A stretch of 64,000 bases of DNA. Origin: Bubalus kerabau (Eukaryota > Chordata > Mammalia > Artiodactyla > Bovidae). The notes under the pieces were generated by a model. It had not been told where the DNA came from. It did no database searches and worked only from the letters and a program-made list of their open reading frames with translations. The translations under genes were made by a program, and so were the position numbers. Positions 47,079 to 57,710 of this stretch are shown piece by piece. Positions within the stretch are counted from its first letter, which is position 1. Every line of letters starts with the position of its first letter. Where the stretch lies: assembly GCF_029407905.1 (NCBI RefSeq), contig NC_073630.1, positions 55,453,001 through 55,517,000 of the forward strand. Reading direction: 5' to 3'.

Positions 47079-48049
47079 CAGTTCAGTTGCCCGGTCGAGT
47101 CTAACTCTTTGCAGCATGTCAGGCCTCCTGTCCATCACCAACTCCCGGAGTTCACTCAAACTCACGTCCATCGAGTCGGTGATGCCGCCAACCATCTCAT
47201 CCTCTGTCGTACCCTTCTCCTCCTGCCCCCAGTACCTCCCAGAATCAGAGTCTTTTCCAATGATTCAACTCTTTCCATGAGGTAGCCAAAGTAATGGAGT
47301 TTCAACTTTAGCATTATTCCTTACAAACAACACCCAGGACCGATCTCCTTTAGAATGGACTAGTTGAATCTCCTTGCAGGCCAAGGGACTCTGAAGATTC
47401 TTATCCAACACCACAGTTCAAAAGCATCAATTCTTCAGCGCTCAGCCTTCTTCACAGTCCAACGCTCATATCCATTCATGACTACTGGAAAAACCATAGC
47501 CTTGACTAGACGGACCTTTGTTGGCAAAGTAATGTCTCTGCTTTTGAATATGCTATCTAGGTTGGTCATAACTTTCCTTCCAAGGAGTAAGTGTCTTTTA
47601 ATTTCGTGGCTGCAGTCACCATCTGCAGTGATTTTGGAGCCCAAAAAAATAAAGTCTGACACTGTTTCCACTGTTTCCCCATCTATTTCCCATGAAGTGA
47701 TGGGACCAGATGCCATGATCTTCGTTTTCTAAATGTTGAGCTTTAAGCCAACTTTTTCACTCTCCTCTTTCACTCTCATCAAGAGGCTTTTGAGTTCCTC
47801 TTCACTTTCTGCCATAAGGGTGATGTCATCTGCATATCTGAGGTTATTGATATTTCTCCTGGAAATCTTGATTCCAGCCTGTGCTTCTTCAAGCCCAGAG
47901 TTTCTCATGATGTACTCTGCATATAAGTTAAATAAGCAGGGTGACAAGATACAGCCTTGACGAACTCCTTTTCCTATTTGGAACCAGTCTGTTGTTCCAT
48001 GTCCGGTTCTAACTGTTGCTTCCTGACCTGCATATAGGTTTCTCAAGAG
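47079..48049 (-). mobile_element. BovB LINE, 5'-truncated
   Basis: Antisense copy from a short CAGTTCAGTT tail to TTTCTCAAGAG. It covers the YADD region (complement of LRYADDITLM near 47835) to the 3' end. It faces the sense BovB at 44656-46215. No clear TSD; frames are broken. Confidence 0.94.
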
Positions 48050-48528
48050 TGTTAGACAAATAACAATTTCTTTTCATAGAAATTATGAGTATATAAATAT
48101 CCTTGATGGTGAAGAAGAAAACATGTTTTAATAAAGGTATATGACCCTGAATTTTCATAAGACTCCTAAAGTTGACAAAGTTGGAAATATTATGAATCAC
48201 AATTAATATATTGTGCATTGCTATAAATAGATGAATTGCATGTTTAGGTATTTCCAGTATTTTATTATGAAAAATATAAATTCTACAGAAAATGAGAGGA
48301 TAGAGTAATTTCTATGTGCCATACTGTTCACTTGAGATTCATTCATTGTTATCATTTGCCACATTGCTTTACCTCTTCCACCCTTCTTCTCTCCCCACAA
48401 TCCTTTAATTGCCTCTCTTTCCCCTCTCTCTGATTGTTTTTTTTTTTTTTAATCCAAACATTTGAAAATCTTTCATACCCAACTCCTAAGAATAAGGGCA
48501 ATCTGTTACACAATGACAATAGCATTAT
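48050..48528. other. unassigned spacer
   Basis: Pyrimidine-rich at about 48366-48450 with a poly(T) run; no feature recognised. Confidence 0.5.
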
Positions 48529-48767
48529 ACACATGTGCATATTCAGTCACTCAATCATGTCCCAGTCTTTGTGACCTCATCTCATGGACTGCAGCCCACC
48601 AGGCTTCTCTGTCCATGGAATTATCCAGGCAAAAATGCTGGAGGGATTGCCATTTCCTCCTCCAAGGGATCTTCCTGACTCAGGGACCGATCATCAGGAG
48701 ACCCAGTGTCTCCTGCATTGGCAGACAGATTCTTTATCACTGAGCTACCTGGCAGGTCCAAACACAT
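48529..48767 (-). mobile_element. Bov-tA SINE
   Basis: Antisense copy (48535-48761) with BovA body and head end GAGCTACCTGGCAGGTCC. ACACAT flanks at 48529-48534 and 48762-48767 are a probable TSD. Confidence 0.92.
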
Positions 48768-48879
48768 AAAGAAATTAATAAATGTTGACATCATATATTA
48801 ATATTAATAATACTGATCTCATAATATTATCTAACAGTTCATTTCCTAGTTGTCCCCAAAGCATCCTTATCCATTTTTC

Positions 48880-49770
48880 TCACAATTGAGGGTACTATCA
48901 AGGAGCACACATTGCACTTGATCATCATTTGTCTTAACAGTCTTCTTTTTCTAGAAGAGTTGCACATTATTTCTTTTACAATATTGATACTAAATGTTGA
49001 GGCCAGTTGGGTTATGGAATTTCCAACAATCCAGCTGAGCTTGACTGTTGTGGTTGAACAGATTCATATTAAAATCTGATGGAAATATTACAAAGATGAT
49101 CTTAACATTTGATTCAGCATGCTCATTATCACATCAAAATCGTAGGTGGTTATTTTTTCTTATATTGATTGACAGTAATTTATATTACTTGCTTATATTA
49201 TGTGATGATTTAGGTTATCGCTCCTCTCTATGAGAATCCTTTATTTCCTTTTGTTAATATTGTATATTATATACTCTAAGGTGGTACTTCTTTAAGACGG
49301 TATGAATATCATTCTCCCAAACTTTTGCATATATTGATTTTATATGCTTGAATCTTTCAATACATTAAGAAATGTAAAAGAATGATTTTTAAGTCTTTTT
49401 TTTTTCTTCATTAAAAAAGCATTTCTTCCTAATTTGTGAACTTCTCGGTATTTTTGTTTCAATATGATTATGGTCATTATTATTCCTTTGGATGCTCAAT
49501 TTGCACAGAATTCAGCCATGGTGACTTTTACATGTTACACTTTACACATTTACATAGAAAGGCTATATCCTTCTGACATATCCTCAGTCATGTTGTAGCA
49601 CTTCCTTGTTTTCTGGTTTAGCAAAATATTTATGGTTATATTTTTTACTATCCTCCTTTCATGACATAGACATTAGCCATTTCTGCATCAGTCCATTTTA
49701 GGGGACTAGGGATAGTTAAATACCACGAGTCCCCTGCTTTTCACAGCTACATGTACAAGCATACACACAC
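48880..49770 (-). mobile_element. ancient L1 (L1M-type) 3' fragment
   Basis: AGGAGCACACATTGCACTTG, TTTGGATGCTCAATTTGCAC and the surrounding order resemble the antisense 3' region of old L1 elements, overlapping in content with 12640-13090. Heavily diverged; ends approximate. Confidence 0.45.
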
Positions 49771-50225
49771 ACAATTGCAACTATATTGATTTTCAAGAAG
49801 ACCCTATGGTGTCAAAGTACCCAGTAACCTGCTTGATAAATCCTTCCATTGTACATCTTTTTCATAAGCTTTTTATATCCCTATTATCTGTGGAGGTGGC
49901 AAAAAAGAAGAGAGGTATTGTCACATCATACATTGTGTTAAATCTGATTAGAAAATTTGACAATTTTTCTACAAAATAATATGATACTAAGAGACACTTC
50001 AGTTCACTCAAGGTAAAAGTATGCTTCTAACTTCACACTTGATCTAAAGCACATTTCTAATAATATCTTTTTTCTTTCATTGCTCTTCCATGGATGTAAT
50101 ATATAAATATTCAACAATTTTATTCTAACTTTTCACTTTTAAAAATGTTTCCATTTGAAATGATCTTACACTTAGAGAAAAGAGAAAACAAAAGAGTTTG
50201 TCCCTAAAATTTTTGAGAGTAAGTT
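49771..50225. other. unassigned AT-rich DNA
   Basis: No feature recognised. Confidence 0.45.
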
Positions 50226-50269
50226 GCTGATAATGTTCAGTTCAGTTCAGTTCAGTCGCTGATAATGTT
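50226..50269 (-). mobile_element. BovB tail-only micro-insertion with 12-bp TSD
   Basis: Twenty bases (50238-50257), three CAGTT units plus CAGTC, are the complement of the BovB 3' terminus (GACTG followed by AACTG units). They are flanked by perfect copies of GCTGATAATGTT at 50226-50237 and 50258-50269. Confidence 0.8.
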
Positions 50270-50707
50270 ACAATACCTCAAATAATTAAATGCATTTCCT
50301 ATGAGAAAGAATATTATTTTACACAACCACAAAACACTCATCTTTATCAAGAATTTAACACTGATACATTCAGTTCAGTTCAGTCACTCAGTCGTGTCCG
50401 ACTCTTTGATAGCCCCATGAATTGCACCATGCCAGGCCTCTCTGTCCATCACCAACTCCCGGAGTTCACTCAGACTCATGTCCTTCGAGTCAGTGATGCC
50501 ATCCAGCCATCTCTTTCTCTGTCATCCCCTTCTCCTCCTGCCCCCAATCCTCCCAGCATCAGAGTCTTTTCCAATGAGTCAACTCTTCGCATGAGGTGGC
50601 TAAAGTACTGGAGTTTCAGCTTTAGCATCATTCCTTCCAAAGAACACCCAGGGCTGATCTCCTTCAGAATGGGCTGGTTGGATCTCCTTGCAGTCCAATG
50701 GACTCTT

Positions 50708-51149
50708 GATTATACAGAGTGAAGTAAGCCAGAAAGAAAAACACCAGTACAGAATACTAACACATATATATGGAATTTAGAAAGATGGTAACGATAACCC
50801 TGTATGTGAGATGGCAAAAGAGACACAGATGTATAGAACAGTCTTTTGGACTCTGTGGGAGAGGGAGGGGAGGGATGATTTGCGAGAATGGCATTGAAAC
50901 ATGTATAATATCATATAAAAAATGAAACGCCAGTCCAGGTTCAATGCAGGATACAGGAAGCTTGGGGCTGGTGCACTGGGATGACCCAGAGGGATGGTAT
51001 GGGGAGGGAAGAGGGAGGAGGCTTCAAGATTGGGAACACATGTACACCCATGGCGGATTCATGTTGGTGTATGGCAAAACCAATACAATATTGTAAAGTA
51101 ATTAGCCTCTAATTAAAATAAATATATTTAAATTAAAAAAAAAAAAAGA
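50708..51149 (+). mobile_element. L1 3' tail inserted in BovB
   Basis: It begins in the last ORF2 codons (TTATACAGAGTGAAGTAAGC), passes the ORF2 stop (GGAATTTAG) and the 3' UTR, and ends in poly(A). BovB reads ...GGACTCT before it and AAGAGTCTTCTCC after it, which are adjacent in intact BovB; no TSD is evident. This fixes the L1 as younger than this BovB. Confidence 0.95.
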
Positions 51150-51367
51150 GTCTTCTCCAACACCACAGTTCGAAAGCATCAATTCTTCGGCGCTCAGCTT
51201 TCTTCACAGTCCAACTCTCACATCCATACATGACCACTGGAAAAACCATAGCCTTGACTAGACGGACCTTTGTTGGCAAAGTAATGTCTCTGCTTTTCAA
51301 TGTGTTATCTAGGTTGGTCATAAATTTACTTCCAAGGAGTAAGCGTCTTTGAATTTCATAGCTGCAG

Positions 51368-52216
51368 TCACCATTTGCAGTGATTTTGGAGCCCAAAAAA
51401 ATAAAGTCTGCCACTGTTTCCACTGTTTCCCCATCTATTTCCCATGAAGTGATGGGAACAGATGCCATGAATCTTCATTTTCTGAATGTTGAGCTTTAAG
51501 CCAACTTTTTCACTCTCCACTTTCACTTTCATCAAGAGGCTTTTGAGTTCCTCTTCACTTTCTGCCATAAGGGTGATGTCATCTGCATATCTGAGGTTAT
51601 TGATATTTCTCCTGGCAATCTTAATTCCAGATTGTGCTTCTTCCAGCTCAGAGTTTCTCATGATGTACTCTGCATATAAGTTAAATAAACAGGGTGACAA
51701 TATACAGCCTTGACGTACTCCTTTTCCTATTTGGAACCAGTCTGTTGTTCCATGTCCAGTTCTAACTGTTGCTTCCTGACCTGCATACAGATTTCTCAAG
51801 AGGCAGGTCAGGTGGTCTGGTATTCCCATCTCTTTCAGAATTTCCCACAGATTATTGTGATCCACAGAGTCAAAGGCTTTGGCATAGTCAATAAAGCAGA
51901 AATAGATGTTTTTCTGGAACTCTCTTGCTTTTTCCATGATCCAGCGGATGTTGGCATTTTGATCTCTGGTTCCTCTGCCTTTTCTAAAATCAGCTTGAAC
52001 ATCTGGAAGTTCATGGTTCATGTATTGCTGAAGCCTGGCTTGGAGAATTTTGAGCATTACTTTACTATCGTGTGAGATGAGTGCAATTGTGTGGTAGTTT
52101 GAGCATTCTTTGGCATTGCCTTTCTTTGGGATTGCAATGAAAACTGACCTTTTCCAGTCCTGTGGCCACTGCCGAGTTTTCCAAATTTGCTGGCATATTG
52201 AGTGCAGCACTTTCAC
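51368..52216 (-). pseudogene. BovB reverse transcriptase domain, frameshifted downstream
   Basis: A 282-codon open frame holds the whole polymerase core: motif A FIDYAKAFD (residues 108-116), motif B RQGCILSPCLFNL (168-180), the catalytic YADD (210-213) and motif D GLKLN (239-243). In active BovB this enzyme copies its own RNA, and it is the presumed source of activity for BOV-A2 and Bov-tA. Just after motif D an extra base near 51467-51472 shifts the frame; the C-terminal part continues in another frame (51468-51133) until it meets the L1. Upstream, the endonuclease region has several breaks. Not functional as it stands. Confidence 0.9.
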
Positions 52217-53821
52217 AGCATCATCTTTCAGGATTTGAAATATCTTAACTGGAATTCCGTCACCTCCACTAGCTTTGTTTGTAGTGATGCTTTCTAAGGC
52301 TTACTTGACTTCACTTTTCAGGATGTCTGGCTCTAGGTCAGTGATCACACCATCGTGATTATCTGGGTCATGAAGATCTTTTTTGTAAAGTTTTCTGTGT
52401 ATTCTTGCCACCTATTAATATCTCTGCTTCTGTTAGGTCCATACCATTTCTGTCCTTTATTGAGCCCATCTTTGCATGAAATGTTCCCTTGGGATCTTGA
52501 GTTTTCTGAAGAGATCTCTAGTTTTTCCCATTCTGTTGTTTTCCTCTATTTCTTTGCATTGATGGCTGAGGAAGGCTTTCTTATCTCTTCTTGCTATTCT
52601 TTGGAACTCTGCATTCAGATGCTTATATCTTTCCTTTTCTCCTTTCCTTTTCACTTCTCTTCTTTTCACAACTATTGATAAGGCCTCCCCATGCAGTCAT
52701 TTTTCTTTGTTGCATTTCTTTTCCATGGGGATGGTCTTGATCCCTGTCTCCTGTACAATGTCACGAACCTCAGTCCATAGTTCATCAGACACTCTATCTA
52801 TCAGATCTAGTCCCTTAAATCTATTTCTCACTTCCAAGTATAATCATAAGGGATTTGTTTTAGGTCATATCTGAATGGTCTAATGGTTTTCCCTACTTTC
52901 TCAATTTCAGTCTGAATTTGGCACTAAGGAGCTCATGATCTGAGCCACAGCCAGCTCCTGGTCTTGTTTTTGTTGACTGCATAGAGCTTCTCCATCTTTG
53001 GCTGCAAAGAATATAATCAACCTGATTTTGGTGTTGACCATCTGGTGATGTCCATGTGTAGAGTCTTCTCTTGTGTTGTTGGAAGATGGTGTTTGCTATG
53101 ACCAGTGCATTTTCTTGGCAATACTCTATTAGTCTTTGCCCTGCTTCATGCCATATTCCAAGGCCAAATTTGCCTGTTACTCCAGGAGTTTCTTGACTTC
53201 CTACTTTTGCATTCCAGTCCCCTATAATGAAAAGGACATATTTTGGGGTGTTAGTTCTAAAATATCTTGTAGGTCTTCATAGAACCGTTCAGCTTCAGCT
53301 TCTTCAGTGTTCCTGCTCGAGGCATAGACTTGGATTACTGTGATATTGAATGGTTTGCCTTGGAAAGGAACAGAGATCATTCTGTCTTTTTTGAGATTGC
53401 ATCCAAGTACTGCATTTCAGACTCTTTTGCTGACCATAATGGCTACTCCATTTCTTCTGAGGGATTCCTGCCCACAGTAGTGAATATAATGGTCATCTGA
53501 GTTAAATTCACCCATTCCAGGCCATTTTAGTTTGCTGATACCTAGAATGTCGATGTTCACTCTTGACATCTCCTGTTTGACCACTTCCAATTTGCCTTAA
53601 TTCATGGACCTGATAGTCTGGGTTCCTAAGCAATATTGCTCTTTACAGCATCAGACCTTGCTTCTATCACCAGTCACATCCACAACAAGGTGTTTTTTTT
53701 TGCTTTGGCTCCATCCCTTCATTCTTTCTGGAGTTATTTCTCCACTGATCTCCAGGAGCATGTTGGGCACTTACTGACCTGGGGAGTTCCTCTTTCAGTA
53801 TCCTATCATTTTGCCTTTTCA

Positions 53822-53888
53822 TACTGTTCATGGGGTTCTCAAGGCAAGAATACTGAAGTGGTTTGCCATTCCCTTCTCTAGTGGACCA
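53822..53888 (-). repeat. BovA-like segment within the BovB 5' leader
   Basis: On the minus strand GAGAAGGGAATGGCAAACCA and CAGTATTCTTGCCTTGAGAA closely match the BovA body shared by BOV-A2 and Bov-tA. It is part of BovB rather than a separate SINE insertion: no tRNA head, tail or TSD. BovA is known to derive from BovB sequence. Confidence 0.75.
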
Positions 53889-54313
53889 CAGTCTGTCAGA
53901 CCTCTCCACCATGACCTGCCCATCTTCTGTGGCCCCACAGGCACCGCTTAGTTTCATTGAGTTAGACAATGGTGTGGTCCTAGTTTGATTAGATTGACTA
54001 GTTTTCTGTGAGTATGGTTTCAGTGTGTCTGCCCTCTGATGCCCTCTTGCAACACCTACCGTCTTACTTGGGTTTCTCTAACCTTGGAGTGGGGTATCTC
54101 TTCCCTTGAAGTGGGGTATCTCTTCATGGCTGCCCCAGCAAAGTGCAGCCGATGCTCTTTACCTTGCATGAGCAGTATCTCCTCACTGTCTCCCCTCCTG
54201 ACCTTGAACGTGGAATAGCTCCTCTAGGCACCCCCTGCACCCGTGCAGCCACAACTCCTTGGACGTGGAGTTGCACCTCCCGGGCACCTCCCCTAATTTA
54301 TTACTGATAAGTT

Positions 54314-55044
54314 ACTTCCATTGAAATTCAATTTTAGTCAGTTGTCCTAATAATGTACTTTATAAGGTATGTACACTGTCTCAAATGTGTTTCATTTAGT
54401 TGGAATCCCTATTTATTTTAATCTAGAACTAGTATTCACTCTCTTCTTGATTTTTGACAATTTTGAACACTAAAGGCCAATTATGTTGATGATTGACACT
54501 CAACTTGGGTCTGCCCGGTATCCACTCATATTAGCAAAAATATGTCAGATAAAAGTTCTTACATTTGAACAACTGGCTTATATTTTTAATTTTTCATAGT
54601 ATCAATACTTTTAACTTAGATTCCTTGATTTAGGTGGGGTCATACAGAAGTCTTATCTATTGCAAAGCTACTCTTTCATTTGCCTTACAATTAAAAAGTA
54701 ATCTATGTAAATGTACTTTGAGATTCCAGGTGTGAGCTCCTCCCACCCTATTCCACACAGATACCCTTCAACCCTGCTTTAGCTCAGGCTAGCCCATAGC
54801 CACCAACCTCCCATCACATCCTGGTATGTTTGAACCCTGCCTTTAGGTTTTTTGTTTGCTTGTTTATTTAAGTCTACCTCCACATTAACTCTTAGAGGTT
54901 TCTCTCACTTTTACCTATCCTCGTAAGGTTTATGTTGATAATTTTTGGGGAATATTCAAGTTCCTCTGTTCCTAAAATACAATATATAGTAGTGCATAGA
55001 GATTTATAAAAATTTGACCCAAACTGAGTAAATAAGAGGGAGGA
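54314..55044. other. unassigned DNA
   Basis: 54720-54850 is less AT-rich; no feature recognised. Confidence 0.45.
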
Positions 55045-55210
55045 ATAAGCAGTTCAATCATTATTTATTGCATGTGTTATATGTGTCAGATCGTGATTGA
55101 ATGTATCAAAAGTTAAAAGACAGATATTCTCTTTAAGGTCTACAGAATTTAATGTAGGTCACATATAAACTAGTAAATTTCATATGGTATATGGAAAGAT
55201 GCTGATTCAT
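55045..55210 (-). mobile_element. possible LINE-2 3'-end fragment
   Basis: TTATTTATTGCATGTGTTAT, GTCTACAGAATTTAATGTAG and CATATAAACTAGTAAATT follow the order of the complement of the L2 3' end. Weak similarity. Confidence 0.4.
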
Positions 55211-55353
55211 AGAGGATGTTTTGAAAGAAAGAATTTAGCCCAAATTTGAGCCCAATGTAGGACTTAAGGCTGAAATAGTTGAGGTTTGTCTGAATTTTTA
55301 ATATTTTAGAATCAGTTTCTGGTATTATGTATTCTGTTTAGATGTAGTATCAT

Positions 55354-55613
55354 CACCCACTCCAGTACTCTTGCCTGGAAAATCCCATGGATGGAGGACC
55401 CTGGTGGGCTGCAGTCCATGGGGTTGCTAAGAGTCGGACACGACTGAGCAACTTCACTTTCACTTTTCGCTTTCATGCACTGGAGAAGGAAATGGCAACC
55501 CCCTCCAGTGTTCTTGCCTGGAGAATCCCAGGGACGGGGGAGCCTGGTGGGCTGCCGTCTATGGGGTCGCACAGAGTCGGACTCGACTAAAGCAACTTAG
55601 CAGCAGCAGCAGC
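55354..55613 (+). mobile_element. BOV-A2 SINE, slightly 5'-truncated
   Basis: It starts CACCCACTCCAGTACTCTTG and ends CAACTTAGCAGCAGCAGC. No clear TSD. Confidence 0.95.
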
Positions 55614-56063
55614 ATCTTTATTTACTTTCATGTAACACATACCATATCACTGAAGCTCAGTCCCTTCATCCCATCCTAATATGTAAAGCTTTCTTAGGTT
55701 CTTGGTGCTGAGATGTCAGCAGTCTGGGCATTTACTATGTGTTAAATGTATATTCAATAATATAAAATAATAAGGAGTACATTACTTAACAAAATAGAAA
55801 ACCTTTTTTTAATGATTTGAATCAACTTTCTTTATGTATTCTAAACTGCTTGTGGTAAAAATCCTTATATTTGGGGAGAAAGAGCTCACAATAGACTAAA
55901 TGTTAACTATCTCTGCTCATACACATCCAGACAAGTTACAGAATATGTAATTAATATTTTAATGAAGTAAATTTTTAACTTTGCTGAGCCAGAATTTCGA
56001 CACTATTAAAAACCTAGATTTTTGCCTACACAAAATATATTTTGTGAAAAATTTTGCTAAATC
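55614..56063. other. unassigned AT-rich DNA
   Basis: No feature recognised. Confidence 0.5.
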
Positions 56064-56314
56064 TTTGAGGCTGTTGCTTACTTGCTTGCTAAGTTGCTTC
56101 AGTCATGTCCGACTCTTTGCAATCTTATGGACTGTAGCCTACCAGGCTCTTCTGTCTGTGGGATTCTCCAGGCAAGAATCCTAGAATGTGTAGCCACGCC
56201 ATCCTCCAGGGGATCTTCCTGACCCAGGGACTGAACCCAAGTCTTTCATGTCTCCTGTATTGGCAGGCAGGTTCTTTACCACTAGCACCACCTGGGCAGT
56301 CCTTTTGAGGCTGT
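56064..56314 (-). mobile_element. Bov-tA SINE with 11-bp TSD
   Basis: Antisense element (56075-56303) with the BovA body and a head ending CACCTGGGCAGTCC. The TSD TTTGAGGCTGT is perfect at 56064-56074 and 56304-56314. Confidence 0.95.
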
Positions 56315-57179
56315 ATTGGTTTTCAAATAACCAAAAATAGTCTGTAACTCTTAAATTCTCCATATTCACAGTTTTTCAGATAACTGTGAGGAATTTATAG
56401 CCCAATCAGTCAGAACCATCTCCAAATTCACAAATACATATTATTTTATCTAAAGTGACGTCAACTTATCACAGGTGAGACTCATAATGGCATTCATTTA
56501 TTGACCATAAATTTATATATCTGTCAATTGCATTCTTTGTACTAAAATAATTTTTTTCCAGAAGATGTACAAAAACAATAAAACTGACATCATCATTGCA
56601 AACTGTGTATGTTGCATTACCTAAATATGATAAAATATGGAAGATGTTCCTTGAAAATATCAAATGTGTTTACCTGCACTTCAGCATTATAGTACTGTCA
56701 TAGTATAAGATGAACTATACATTTATAAATAAGAATATTGAAACACTTTAGAAAATTAGGATCAGAAAATTATCAATCCTATTGATATGAAGAAAAAGAA
56801 AACATAACCACCAGTTTTGCAGATGAGTGAGCAGTCCATCTGCTGAAGTTTACAGAAGACTTGTTAAGAATTTCTAGTTTCTAGATATGCAATAGTGTCC
56901 TTAAATATCCTCTGATTGCATAAGTAGAGAAGACTTCCAGAAGAAATGCTTTTTCTTCACTTTTTGAGCAGTTTTTCAACGTCTAAAGATAGACCAGTCA
57001 GTTCTGAGAATAAATTAACATTTACTTTTCATGATAAGCAGATAATCCATTGGCCTACAGCATATCTGTTTTTTAATTAGATATTGGTCATTCTTTCCAC
57101 AATTTTAACAGCATTTATTACTACATAGATGAAAATATAACCTGTAAGTCATATCTTTTGCCTTTAGTTCTTCATAACA
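56315..57179. other. unassigned AT-rich DNA
   Basis: No feature recognised. Confidence 0.5.
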
Positions 57180-57710
57180 GTAATCACTGAAGCCACGAAA
57201 TTAAAAGACACTTGCTCCTTAGAAGAAAAGCTATGACAAGCCTAGACAGTATATTAAAAAATAGAGACATCGCTTTGCTGAAAATGTTTGTATAGTCAAA
57301 GCTATGGTTTTTCTAGTGCGAGCTGAACCATAAAGAAGGCTGGGCATGGAAGAATTAATGTTTTTGAACTGTGTTGCTGGAGAAAACTCTTGAGAGTTCC
57401 TTGGACAGCAAGGAGATCAAACCAGTCAATCCTAAAGGAAATCAACCCTTAATATTCATTGGAAGGATTGATGCTCAAGGTGGAGCTCTAATACTTTGGC
57501 CACCTGATGCAAAGACCCAAAGCTGGGAAAGATTGAGGGCAGGAGGATAAGGGGATGACAGAGGGTGAGATGGCACCACTGACTCAGTGGGCATGAGTTT
57601 GAGCAAACTCTGGGAGATAGTGAAGGACAGGGAAGCCTTGCATGCTACAGCCCATGGGGTTACAAACAGTTGGACATAACTTTGTGACTGAACAAAAATA
57701 GTAATAATTT
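57180..57710 (+). mobile_element. old BovB-derived 3' fragment (ART2A-like)
   Basis: Matches the BovB 3' region from AAGCCACGAAATTAAAAGAC to GACTGAACAAAAATAG, with internal deletions and the older-variant motifs shared with 2880-3508 and 6752-7372. Noncoding. Confidence 0.85.

Larger units (their letters stand above)
50353..54313 (-). mobile_element. near-full-length BovB LINE, split by L1
   Basis: Antisense BovB from the (CAGTT)n tail at 50371 to about 54295, roughly 3.5 kb after removing the inner L1. Reading the minus strand it has a 5' leader, an AP-type endonuclease region (coding remnants at about 53600-52900), the reverse transcriptase (52216-51368) and the 3' region. Possible diverged TSD: ATTTAACACTGATACATT (50353-50370) and ATTTATTACTGATAAGTT (54296-54313), 14 of 18 identical. 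The usual full length for BovB is about 3.2-3.5 kb. Confidence 0.93.
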
